Positions 1-7,289 of a stretch of 49,208 nt of DNA are shown in pieces; the first letter of the stretch is position 1; each line of letters starts with the position of its first letter. The position numbers were made by a program, and so were the translations under genes. The DNA is from Mycobacterium sp. AT1 (GTDB taxonomy: Bacteria; Actinomycetota; Actinomycetes; Mycobacteriales; Mycobacteriaceae), in contig NZ_MVOC01000068.1 in NCBI RefSeq assembly GCF_002043095.1, positions 1 to 49,208 of the forward strand, written 5' to 3'. The notes under the pieces were generated by a model. The model had not been told where the DNA came from and ran no database searches. It saw nothing but the letters and a program-made list of their open reading frames with translations.

Positions 1-134
1 CGGCGAGCGCGCTCGCCGGTCACATCGAACGTTTCTGGGATCCGCGGATGACGGGCCGGCTGCGCGAGCGGGTCACCGCCGACGCGGCGTCGGTCAGTAC
101 GGTCGTCGTGGCTGCGGTGGCGCAGCTGAGCTGA
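1..134 (+). CDS. fdsD: Formate dehydrogenase delta subunit FdsD, 3' end only
   Basis: The window opens inside a reading frame (first full codon at 3) that ends at TGA 132-134. The visible residues include the block AGHIERFWDPRM followed by a short helix, which is the C-terminal signature I know from the small delta subunit of NAD-dependent formate dehydrogenases (fdsGBACD-type operons). The delta subunit is a small protein, usually under 100 residues, needed for an active complex but carrying no cofactor. Its presence suggests that the rest of an FDH operon lies just left of the window. This fits the FdhD maturation gene and the formate/oxalate carriers nearby. Only about 43 residues are visible, so the call rests on one motif. 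Confidence 0.75.
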   Translation, partial: ASALAGHIERFWDPRMTGRLRERVTADAASVSTVVVAAVAQLS

Positions 135-150
135 CGCCCCCCGGCTCGCG

Positions 151-480
151 TCAGCGACGCCGCGGGGCCGCGGGCACGCAGGCCAGGCTCTGGGCTCCGA
201 CGCCCTCGTGGTCGACACCGCGCCAGAAGTCGGCGTCGTAGCCGGCATCGGAGATCTGCACCATCTCCACGGTGGCGGGGCGCGTCGTCGACGCGGTGTG
301 CTCGCGCAAGTCGGCGAGGTCGATCTCCAGCCTGTCGATGCCGTTGCGGATCTGCTTGGCGTCGTTGGCCACGCGGCGCATGGCCGTCTTGTCGCCGTGG
401 ATGGCCTCCAACGCGGCCACGCAGCGCAGGGTCTCCTGGATCAGCCGGTGCAGTTCCTCGACGGTGGTCGTGGCGTTCAT
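151..480 (-). CDS. Hypothetical small helical protein downstream of an OFA carrier
   Basis: A 109-residue product of unknown function. The frame is open to 507, but the ATG at 480 has a strong AAGGAG ribosome site just upstream, so I place the start there (MNATTTVEELHRL). The first 65 residues are rich in charged and leucine residues and look helical; the tail has several aromatic residues around YDADFWRGVDHEGVG. There is no signal peptide or membrane segment. It follows the OFA carrier gene by 28 bases on the same strand, so the two are probably co-transcribed under the operator at 1874. I do not recognise the family. A carrier-associated or regulatory role is possible, but only from position. 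Confidence 0.6.
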   Translation of the reverse strand: MNATTTVEELHRLIQETLRCVAALEAIHGDKTAMRRVANDAKQIRNGIDRLEIDLADLREHTASTTRPATVEMVQISDAGYDADFWRGVDHEGVGAQSLACVPAAPRRR

Positions 481-508
481 GGATTCTCCTTCAACGGTTT
501 TGGACACG

Positions 509-1858
509 TCACCTGGGCAGGCCGAGGGCGGGTAGGCCGGGGCGATGCAGAAGGCGCGTCATCACGGCTGCGCCCAGGCTGACCACGCCCGCGACGAGGA
601 ACGCGACTGGCAGGTGCTGGGACCCGATGAGTAGCGCGGGAAGCCCGATGCCGATGACGCCGCCGAACAGCTTCGCGCTGTAGACGGCGCCGAAGTTGCG
701 GACCGCACTCGGCTCACCGAAGTAGTCGGCGACGAGGCTGGCGACCAGCGGGTAGAAGGCGCCGCCCGCGAGACCGCTCAGCGCGGCGAATCCGATGAAG
801 GCGACCGGCACGGCGGTCGACGCCGAGTAGACCAGGCCCAGTTGGGCGCTGCCTTGGATGAGCAGCGCCGCGGTGAGGGTCTGCCGCCGCCCGAGCCGGT
901 CCGACAGCCGGCCGGCGATGCTGCGGCCGGTGCCGTTGACGATCGCCAGCAGCCCGACGGCGATTGCGGCGACGGCCAGCGAAAACCCTTGGTAGATAGC
1001 GAGAATGGGTACGTAGACGGCGGTCAGCAGCGAGGCCGCCGCGGCGATCACCATGATGAGGTACATCACCAGGAAGGCTGGCGTGCGGATGGCCTCGGCC
1101 GGCGAGTACTGGCGGATTGCGGTGACGTTGTTGCCAAGGCTGCGGTTGAGCGTCTTGTCGATCGCCCACTGCCTGGGGTCGATGTCCTGCGGCCACCATC
1201 CCGCGGGTGGGTCTTGCAGCAGGGCACCGGCCTGGGCGACCACGACGACCATGACGACGCCCACCGCGAGGAAGACCGGGGTGCGGTTGTCGGGTGTCAG
1301 GATGGCGGCAAACGCGGCGATGAACGGCACTGCGCCGCAACCGATTGCCCCGGTCACGAGGCCGACCCTGGCGGCGCGCTTCTCCGGGTACCACTTGGCG
1401 ACGGTGGCGGTGCACGTGGCGTAGACGATGCCCGCGCCGATGCCCGACAGCACCGAGTAGCCGACGATTGCGAGTGCGAAGTCGTCGGTCAGGGCGACGG
1501 TGAGTGGACCCGCGGCGCACAGCACTGCCCCCACCGGAACGGCGCGCCCGGGGGAGAGGGCGAAGCGGTGACTCAGGACCGCGGTGGGAGCGGCGGCGCC
1601 GGCCTGGAAGACCACCCATAGCGCCAGCACCCAGAGCGCGCCGGTGAGGCTTCCTCCTCCGGTGACGTGCAGCGCGGTCAACGCGACGCCGAAGCCGTAT
1701 TGCAGAACGCCGATGCACGCCATGGCAATCCACGCGAATGCGAGCATCCAGGTGCGGGAGCAGCCGATGAGATCCTCAGGGCGCTCGCCGACGCGGTATG
1801 AGCGACCGCGGTGGTCGCGTACTTCAGCCACGGGGGGTGGGGCATCGGTTACCGGCAT
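509..1858 (-). CDS. OFA-family MFS carrier, probable oxalate/formate or monocarboxylate transporter (paralog 1)
   Basis: A 449-residue polytopic membrane protein with about 12 hydrophobic segments. The cytoplasmic loop between the two halves carries the MFS signature GRLSDRLGRRQTL, and the N-terminus has the short cytoplasmic stretch SYRVGE shared with the two other carriers at 3782 and 7290. The motif ATCTATVAKWYPEKR in the first half is typical of the oxalate/formate antiporter (OFA) group. Oxalate, formate and related small acids are the known substrates of that group; the actual substrate here is inferred. It is divergent from fdhD, with a perfect GCATAC-A-GTATGC palindrome in the shared intergenic region. 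It is the most diverged of the three paralogs. Confidence 0.85.
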   Translation of the reverse strand: MPVTDAPPPVAEVRDHRGRSYRVGERPEDLIGCSRTWMLAFAWIAMACIGVLQYGFGVALTALHVTGGGSLTGALWVLALWVVFQAGAAAPTAVLSHRFALSPGRAVPVGAVLCAAGPLTVALTDDFALAIVGYSVLSGIGAGIVYATCTATVAKWYPEKRAARVGLVTGAIGCGAVPFIAAFAAILTPDNRTPVFLAVGVVMVVVVAQAGALLQDPPAGWWPQDIDPRQWAIDKTLNRSLGNNVTAIRQYSPAEAIRTPAFLVMYLIMVIAAAASLLTAVYVPILAIYQGFSLAVAAIAVGLLAIVNGTGRSIAGRLSDRLGRRQTLTAALLIQGSAQLGLVYSASTAVPVAFIGFAALSGLAGGAFYPLVASLVADYFGEPSAVRNFGAVYSAKLFGGVIGIGLPALLIGSQHLPVAFLVAGVVSLGAAVMTRLLHRPGLPALGLPR

Positions 1859-1873
1859 GGCACGCTCCTAATT

Positions 1874-1886
1874 GCATACAGTATGC
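1874..1886. promoter_or_regulatory. GntR-type operator, perfect palindrome (site A)
   Basis: A perfect inverted repeat GCATAC-A-GTATGC in an AT-rich pocket between the divergent OFA carrier (ATG ends at 1858) and fdhD (ATG at 1976). The same sequence recurs before frc (5659) and in degraded form before gntR, the deacetylase gene and the molybdopterin oxidoreductase gene. A GntR/FCD regulator is encoded next door, so it is the likely ligand. The binding assignment is inference; the repeat itself is seen. Confidence 0.75.
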
Positions 1887-1975
1887 CATTAGATTAACGT
1901 GATGTAGGTCACGTGTCCAGGGATGCGCCGACCCGACGTGATGCACACGTCGTGAAAATCGAGAGAGGACGTCAC

Positions 1976-2842
1976 ATGGGCCGCGTCACCAGTAGATATC
2001 GGGTGCTCCGTCTCGACGACGGGGTCGGTGCCCATCGACCGGACAGCCTGGCCGCCGAGGAACCGCTGGAGATCCGCGTCGGGGGCCGACCCTTGACGGT
2101 GACGATGCGAACTCCCGGCGACGACTTCGACCTGGCCCGCGGTTTCCTCGTCAGCGAAGGCGTCGTGACGTCCGCCGCGGACGTCACCTCGATTCGGTAC
2201 TGCGCAGGCGCGACCGTCGGGGGCGCCAACACGTACAACGTCGTCGACGTACTCCTCGACGACGCCGTCCCCGCTCCCGACGCGTCGCTCGAACGCAACT
2301 TCTACACGACGTCGTCGTGCGGGGTGTGCGGGAAGGCCAGCCTGGACGCCGTGCGGACGGTCAGCCGATGGTCGGTCGACGCCGACCCCGTGCGGCTGAG
2401 CGCGACGACGATTGCGACCTTGCCGGACACGCTGCGCGCCGCCCAGCGCGTGTTCGACCGGACGGGAGGCCTGCACGCTGCGGGTCTGTTCGACGCCGAC
2501 GGCACGTTGTCGTGCGTGCGCGAAGACGTCGGTCGCCACAACGCGGTCGACAAGGTGATCGGCTGGGCTGTGGGCCAGGATCGCCTTCCGCTGACTGGGA
2601 TGACGCTGATGGTGAGCGGCCGGGCGTCCTTCGAGTTGGTGCAGAAGGCGGTGATGGCGGGCGTCCCGGCGCTGGCTGCGGTGTCGGCGCCGTCGTCCCT
2701 GGCGGTCGACTTGGCCAGGGAGATGGGGCTGACGCTGGTGGGGTTCCTCCGCGGCTCGACGATGAACGTCTACTCGGGGGAGCAGCGCTTCGGTGCCGTC
2801 GTGTCGGGCTCGGATCGGCCGGCGGTGCGGTCCGCGGGCTAA
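1976..2842 (+). CDS. fdhD: Formate dehydrogenase accessory sulfurtransferase FdhD
   Basis: FdhD moves sulfur from the IscS desulfurase to the molybdenum (bis-MGD) cofactor of formate dehydrogenases and is required for their activity; it acts in the cytoplasm. The 288-residue product has the family landmarks: EEPLEIRV near the N-terminus, DFDLARGFLVSEGV, the CxxC loop TSSCGVCGKAS, the EDVGRHNAVDK block and the C-terminal GFLRGSTMNVYS. The frame is open from 1913, but the ATG at 1976 starts the conserved part and has a purine-rich ribosome site. It is divergent from the OFA carrier and shares its operator. It probably serves the FDH complex at the left edge and perhaps the oxidoreductase at 14444. 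Confidence 0.95.
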   Translation: MGRVTSRYRVLRLDDGVGAHRPDSLAAEEPLEIRVGGRPLTVTMRTPGDDFDLARGFLVSEGVVTSAADVTSIRYCAGATVGGANTYNVVDVLLDDAVPAPDASLERNFYTTSSCGVCGKASLDAVRTVSRWSVDADPVRLSATTIATLPDTLRAAQRVFDRTGGLHAAGLFDADGTLSCVREDVGRHNAVDKVIGWAVGQDRLPLTGMTLMVSGRASFELVQKAVMAGVPALAAVSAPSSLAVDLAREMGLTLVGFLRGSTMNVYSGEQRFGAVVSGSDRPAVRSAG

Positions 2843-2850
2843 GCCACTGC

Positions 2851-3582
2851 TCAGTCCTGGTCGGCCTTGGCCAGTCGCTCGGTGTGATAGACCTCGCGGG
2901 TCCGCTCGGTGTGCCGGTGCATGATGTCGGTCGCCCTGGTGACGTCGCCCGCGGCGATCGCGGTGATCAACTCCGCGTGCTCACTCCACGCGTCCTGCCC
3001 GCGAGGTTGCGCAATGGGCAGGTAGTACCAGCGCCACTTGCGTTCGACGAGACCGATGTGCTCGGCCAACACCTTGTTGCCTGCGAGCGTCGTGATCGCG
3101 GCGTGCAGTGCCGCGTTCGCCGCGACGAGTCCCTCGGAGTCGTTGGCGGCCAACGCATTCAGACCGTCCTGCTGTAGCTCCCAGAGCCGGTTGACGTCCT
3201 CCGGAGTGGCGCGTGACGCGGCCAGGCCCGCCGAGTGGGTCTCCAGTACCGTCCGTACCGCGAGAAGTTGGTCTACCTCCTCCTCGGAGGGAATGTGGAC
3301 GAACGCACCCTGGGCGGGACGGAGCTCGATCCAGCCGTCGGCCTGCAGTCGCTGGAGGGCCTCCCGGACCGGTTGGCGGCTCACCCCGAGGTACTCGGCG
3401 AGTTCGGCCTCGACGAGGTGGCGGCCACGCTCGAGGGTGCCCTGCACGATCAGCTCGATGATGGCGTCGTACACGGCCTGGCGCAGGGGAGCGGGGCGCA
3501 ACACCCGCGGCGAGGAGTCGTCGGCCAACATGGCGGCCCGTGAGGAGGTCTTGCGCTTGCTGGCTGGGAACGGGTGTGACAT
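2851..3582 (-). CDS. GntR-family regulator, FCD (FadR-like) subfamily
   Basis: A 243-residue transcription factor. The N-terminal winged helix-turn-helix (about residues 32-95) contains GTLERGRHLVEAELAEYLGVSRQPVREAL, typical of GntR proteins; the rest is an all-helical FCD ligand domain (LLAVRTVLETHSAGLAA...). FCD proteins sense small organic acids and usually repress. The ATG at 3582 is preferred because AAGGAG lies nine bases upstream; an ATG at 3618 has no good site. It is convergent with fdhD. A TTGCATAC half-site lies about 50 bases upstream, suggesting autoregulation. I infer that this protein controls the GCATAC-N-GTATGC sites across the first 17 kb, with oxalate, formate, glyoxylate or a CoA ester as possible effector. 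Confidence 0.9.
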   Translation of the reverse strand: MSHPFPASKRKTSSRAAMLADDSSPRVLRPAPLRQAVYDAIIELIVQGTLERGRHLVEAELAEYLGVSRQPVREALQRLQADGWIELRPAQGAFVHIPSEEEVDQLLAVRTVLETHSAGLAASRATPEDVNRLWELQQDGLNALAANDSEGLVAANAALHAAITTLAGNKVLAEHIGLVERKWRWYYLPIAQPRGQDAWSEHAELITAIAAGDVTRATDIMHRHTERTREVYHTERLAKADQD

Positions 3583-3629
3583 GGCGGGTGACTCCTTGAC
3601 CGTCGTGGCGGTGCTCATCCTACAGGTTT

Positions 3630-3640
3630 TCGTATGCAAA
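3630..3640 (-). promoter_or_regulatory. GntR operator half-site before gntR (site D)
   Basis: On the minus strand the sequence reads TTTGCATACG, matching one arm of the palindromes at 1874 and 5659; the other arm is not conserved. Its position about 50 bases upstream of the chosen gntR start would suit weak autorepression. Half-sites are less secure than the full palindromes. Confidence 0.45.
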
Positions 3641-3708
3641 GAACCGGTGGCGAGACCGTCGCCACATATCTTTCAGGCACCGAATCCCCCCGGCCCTGAG
3701 ACGCCAAA

Positions 3709-3748
3709 CCGGGCGCGGCGGAGTCCTTGGAGCCTCTGCCGCGCCCGG
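3709..3748. terminator. Hairpin terminator downstream of OFA carrier 2
   Basis: A stem of 11 perfect GC-rich pairs (3709-3719 with 3738-3748), extended by about four more pairs toward a 10-base loop. It lies just past the stop of the carrier gene at 3782, which is read leftwards. There is no U-tract, as is common for mycobacterial terminators. Confidence 0.65.
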
Positions 3749-3781
3749 GGCGCTGTTTCCTACCCGGAACCCACCCGGGTG

Positions 3782-5185
3782 CTAGTCCAGCGCGAGTGAC
3801 GCCGTCGCTTCCCGGTCCTTGGTTCCCGGTTGGTCGGTCGGCGTGGTGGTTCGTTCCGACACCGGCAGCTTGGGCTGACGCAGGAACAGCGTGATGAACG
3901 CACAGGCGATGCCGACGGAGCCGGCGATGATGAACGCCGCGCCGTAGCCCCAGTTGCTGACCACGACCGACCCGAGACCGGCGCCCACCAGGCCGGAGAT
4001 GACCTTGGAGCTGTACACCAGGCCGTAGTTGGTCGCGTTGTTGTTCTCTCCGAAGTAGTCGGCGGTCATCGCCGCGAACAGCGGGAAGATGGCGCCGCCA
4101 CCGAAGCCGGAGACCATCGAGGCCATCAGGAACAGCGGCATGCTGCCGATGGATCCCGAGAAGTACACCGCGAACTGGGCCGCGCCGAGCACGAGGCAGA
4201 CGATGACGAGCGTCTCGCGACGTCCGTACCGGTCGGAGATCCAGCCGATCACGCCGCGGCCGGTGCCGTTGATGATGGCCTTGAGGCTCATCGCCAGCGC
4301 CACGATGCCACCCGCGAAGCCCATCTCCTTGCCGAACGGCACCTGCATGGCGATGCCGAAGATGTTGATGCCTGCGGTGCACAGCAGGACGAACCACATC
4401 AGCGGCAGGATGCCGGTCTTGACTGCCTCCATCGGCGTGTACTGCTTCTTCGCCGGCGGATTCTTGCGCAGCGCCCTGGCGATCCGCGGATCGGTGCTGG
4501 CGCCGAGTGGGTCGACGTGCGCCGGCCACCAGTTCTTCGGGGGGTCCTTGAAGAAGAAGCCGCTGACGGCAACCAACCCGGCGAGCAAGACGCCGGTGGC
4601 GAACAGGATCCCGGTGTAGTTGCTGACGTCCATGTACGAGGTGAAGATGAAGATGAAGGGCACCGACCCGTAGGCAAACCCGCCGTTGACGAATCCGGTC
4701 TTGCCGCCCTTGCGCTCGGGATACCACTTGCCGACCATGTTCACGCAGGTCGCGTAGACGAAGCCGGCCGCGGCACCGCCGAAGAAGCCGAATCCCACGT
4801 AGGCCCAGAACACATTGGGCGCGAAGGCGAGTGCCAAGTAGCCCATCAGCGAACCCGCGCCGCCCAGCATCATCGCCGCGCGCGCCGAGAGCTTCCCGCT
4901 CTCCCGCAGTCGGCCCGCAGGGAAGGCCACCGCTGCCTGGAAGAACACCCAGACGCCAAGCAGCCAGAAGATGTGCGATCCATGCCAGCCGTGTGCCTCG
5001 GACAACGTTTCCTCAGCTGAGGTGAACGCGTACTCCGAGGAGCTGATGGCCATCATCGAAAGCCAGGGGAGCCAGACCATCCATACCCTGGACCGTCCCA
5101 GGATGTCGCGGTCGGTTTCGCCGATTCGGTACACCCGGCCGTTTTCGTCGACGACCTCGCGGTACGCCGGCTGAGCTGTGGTCAT
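3782..5185 (-). CDS. OFA-family MFS carrier, probable oxalate/formate transporter (paralog 2)
   Basis: A 467-residue membrane protein with about 12 membrane spans, clearly paralogous to the carrier at 7290: both begin with a YREV...NRVYRIGETD or GRVYRIGETD stretch, share FVYATC/LVYATC-N-VGKWYPERKGGKTGFVNGGFAYG or close variants, and have FFKDPPKNWWPA-type loops. The mid-protein MFS signature is GWISDRYGRRETL. The group exchanges small carboxylates such as oxalate and formate. It is divergent from frc across a 580-base regulatory region holding GntR-type sites, which supports an oxalate role. A terminator hairpin follows the gene. The exact substrate and whether it is an antiporter are inferred. 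Confidence 0.87.
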   Translation of the reverse strand: MTTAQPAYREVVDENGRVYRIGETDRDILGRSRVWMVWLPWLSMMAISSSEYAFTSAEETLSEAHGWHGSHIFWLLGVWVFFQAAVAFPAGRLRESGKLSARAAMMLGGAGSLMGYLALAFAPNVFWAYVGFGFFGGAAAGFVYATCVNMVGKWYPERKGGKTGFVNGGFAYGSVPFIFIFTSYMDVSNYTGILFATGVLLAGLVAVSGFFFKDPPKNWWPAHVDPLGASTDPRIARALRKNPPAKKQYTPMEAVKTGILPLMWFVLLCTAGINIFGIAMQVPFGKEMGFAGGIVALAMSLKAIINGTGRGVIGWISDRYGRRETLVIVCLVLGAAQFAVYFSGSIGSMPLFLMASMVSGFGGGAIFPLFAAMTADYFGENNNATNYGLVYSSKVISGLVGAGLGSVVVSNWGYGAAFIIAGSVGIACAFITLFLRQPKLPVSERTTTPTDQPGTKDREATASLALD

Positions 5186-5765
5186 GCTGCTCGAACCCCC
5201 TGGCTCCGTGATGAGTCAGTGGTGGGTTCGGCCGGTCGCCGACTCGGCGGGATCACCACTGACCACGCTCGATGCTCGCTGAATACTGCATACAGGTACA
5301 TGTGTAACACCAATCACTCGGGAATGGGATAGTGACTACGGTCACACCGGACGGTATACTACATACAATTCTGAATGCAACCATGAATTTTCCTGGGAAT
5401 CTGCTGGCGATCCCGAGGCGCCCCGTCGGCCGACCTCGGTTAGCCGCCGTGAGCACCGCGAATGCCGATCTGAAAGCCGTTGACAACGACGAAGATTCGT
5501 CATCGCGCCGGGACGTCCGCGGATGCCCGGCGCGGACCCAGGCCGGCGCGAGGTGGTGGCGGAGGTCTCGGCAGGGCTGCATCGCAGCGGCCGAGTTGGG
5601 GCAAAACGGGCCGAAACATAGACAGATGTTGTTAGTTGGGACACACTCTTGGTCTAACGCATACGGTATGCAATCTGAGTAGTCGCCTCCACGGCCCATC
5701 TTGTTCGCAGGACGCGCCGGGCTCCGGAGGGCTCACGCACCGGCGCGTGGAAAGGGATGACGACC
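5186..5765. promoter_or_regulatory. Divergent regulatory region between OFA carrier 2 and frc
   Basis: No credible gene is seen in these 580 bases. Beside the perfect operator at 5659-5671 there are weaker elements: GCATAC at 5288-5293, a GTATAC at 5354-5359, CATAC at 5362-5366 and AATGCAA at 5374-5380, all in locally AT-rich sequence. They may be secondary binding or promoter elements for the leftward carrier gene. The length is unusual for this genome, so an untranslated leader or small RNA cannot be excluded. Confidence 0.5.
5659..5671. promoter_or_regulatory. GntR-type operator, perfect palindrome before frc (site B)
   Basis: A perfect inverted repeat GCATAC-G-GTATGC followed by AA, almost identical to the site at 1874. 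It lies about 95 bases upstream of the frc start. Two perfect 13-base copies within 4 kb of a GntR gene in a GC-rich genome are unlikely by chance. Confidence 0.75.
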
Positions 5766-7049
5766 ATGAATGAGACCACCAACGTCGTGGACGATCCGGC
5801 TCTGGAGCCGAAATCGCCTGAGGGCAAGGCGTTGTCGGGGGTTCGCGTCCTGGACATGACCCACGTCCAGTCCGGGCCGTCGGCCACTCAGCTGCTGGCG
5901 TGGCTGGGGGCCGACGTCATCAAGCTGGAGGCGCCCAAGGGCGGCGACGTCACCCGCGGCCAGCTGCGCGACCTCCCCGGCGCTGACAGCCTCTACTTCA
6001 CGATGCTCAACTGCAACAAGCGCAGCATCACCGTGAACATGAAGAGCGACGAGGGCAAGCAAATCTTCGTCGACCTGGTGTCGCGCGTGGACATCCTGGT
6101 TGAGAACTTCGGGCCGGGGGTCGTCGACCGCTTCGGCTTCCCCTGGGAGCGACTCCAAGAGATCAATCCCGCGTTGATCTATGCCTCCATCAAGGGATTC
6201 GGCCCGGGCAAGTACTTCAACTTCAAGGCCTACGAGGTCATCGCCCAAGCCATGGGCGGGTCGATGGCCACCACGGGTTTCGAGCACGGGCCACCCACGG
6301 CGACCGGTGCTCAGATCGGCGACTCGGGCACCGGCATCCACCTGGTCACGGGAATTCTCGCCGCGCTCTACCAGCGGACCAACACCGGCCGAGGTCAGCG
6401 GGTCGAGGTGGCGATGCAGGATGCCGTGCTCAACCTGTGCCGGGTGAAGTTGCGGGATCAGCAGCGGCTCGCCCACGGTCCCCTTCCGGAATACCCGAAC
6501 GAGCATTTCTCCGACGAGGTCCCACGCTCGGGCAACGCCTCCGGTGGCGGGCAGCCCGGATGGGCGGTCCGCACCAGCGGCGGCGGTCCCAACGACTACA
6601 TCTACGTCATCATCCAGCCACAGGTGTGGGCTCCGTTGGCGGTTCTCATCGGACGGCCGGAGCTGGCCGACCATCCCGACTGGGCCAAGCCCGAGGACCG
6701 GCTCGACAAGTTGGACAAGGTCTTCGCGCTCATCGAGGACTGGTCCGCCGAACACACCAAATGGCAAGCGCTGACCGCACTCAACGCCCTCGGCATCCCG
6801 TGCGGTCCCGTGCTCGGGACCAAGGAGCTCATCGAGGACGAGACCCTGGCCGAGCTCGGCTCCATCGTCACCGTCGAGCACCCGGAGCGGGGATCCTTCA
6901 AGACCGTCGGCTCGCCGCTTCGGCTGTCGGACTCCCCGGTCGACATCGTCAGATCACCGATGCTCGGCGAGCACACGGACTCCATCTGCGCGGAACTCGG
7001 CTATTCACCGGATCAGCTCGAGCAGTTCAGAAGCGTCGGGGCGATCTGA
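5766..7049 (+). CDS. frc: Formyl-CoA:oxalate CoA-transferase
   Basis: A class III CoA-transferase that moves CoA from formyl-CoA to oxalate, giving oxalyl-CoA and formate, the entry step of anaerobic-type oxalate breakdown and acid tolerance. The 427-residue product matches the usual length. Seen: the N-terminal block VLDMTHVQSGPSATQLLAWLGADVIKLE, the NKRSITVNMK block, and IGDSGTG with the catalytic Asp at about residue 186, followed by GRGQRVEVAMQDAVLNL and KLRDQQR as in known Frc proteins. The ATG at 5766 is favoured over 5757 because AAAGGG lies nine bases before it. Its partner, oxalyl-CoA decarboxylase, is absent here. Other acyl-CoA specificity is possible, but the KLRDQQR region favours Frc. 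Confidence 0.85.
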   Translation: MNETTNVVDDPALEPKSPEGKALSGVRVLDMTHVQSGPSATQLLAWLGADVIKLEAPKGGDVTRGQLRDLPGADSLYFTMLNCNKRSITVNMKSDEGKQIFVDLVSRVDILVENFGPGVVDRFGFPWERLQEINPALIYASIKGFGPGKYFNFKAYEVIAQAMGGSMATTGFEHGPPTATGAQIGDSGTGIHLVTGILAALYQRTNTGRGQRVEVAMQDAVLNLCRVKLRDQQRLAHGPLPEYPNEHFSDEVPRSGNASGGGQPGWAVRTSGGGPNDYIYVIIQPQVWAPLAVLIGRPELADHPDWAKPEDRLDKLDKVFALIEDWSAEHTKWQALTALNALGIPCGPVLGTKELIEDETLAELGSIVTVEHPERGSFKTVGSPLRLSDSPVDIVRSPMLGEHTDSICAELGYSPDQLEQFRSVGAI

Positions 7050-7058
7050 GATTGCCGA

Positions 7059-7078
7059 GCGGGCCGACGGCGGCCCGC
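7059..7078. terminator. Short GC hairpin after frc
   Basis: An eight-pair perfect stem (7059-7066 with 7071-7078) with a four-base loop, ten bases past the frc stop. It may end or attenuate the frc message before the carrier gene at 7290. The stretch up to 7289 holds no other recognisable feature. Confidence 0.4.
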
Positions 7079-7289
7079 GTCACCACCGACGAGTCCACCG
7101 ACTCGAAAGCGAAGGTGAGGGTGCCATGAGGTGAACCCACTAGGCGAAACGCGCGCGCCCGAACGCCTGCGCGGGGACCCACCCCCGCGTGGTGCACGAA
7201 CGGCCCGCCCGGATGTCCGCTGCGAAAACCCAACGCGAGGCGGCATCGAGGGGCGAGCCTGTACCCACCCGTGAGAAAGAGAATGAACG

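Noticed and set aside
5332..5682. A 116-codon open frame in the frc/carrier spacer
   Set aside because: It spans the perfect operator, lacks a ribosome site and has no recognisable protein features; open frames arise easily in GC-rich DNA.
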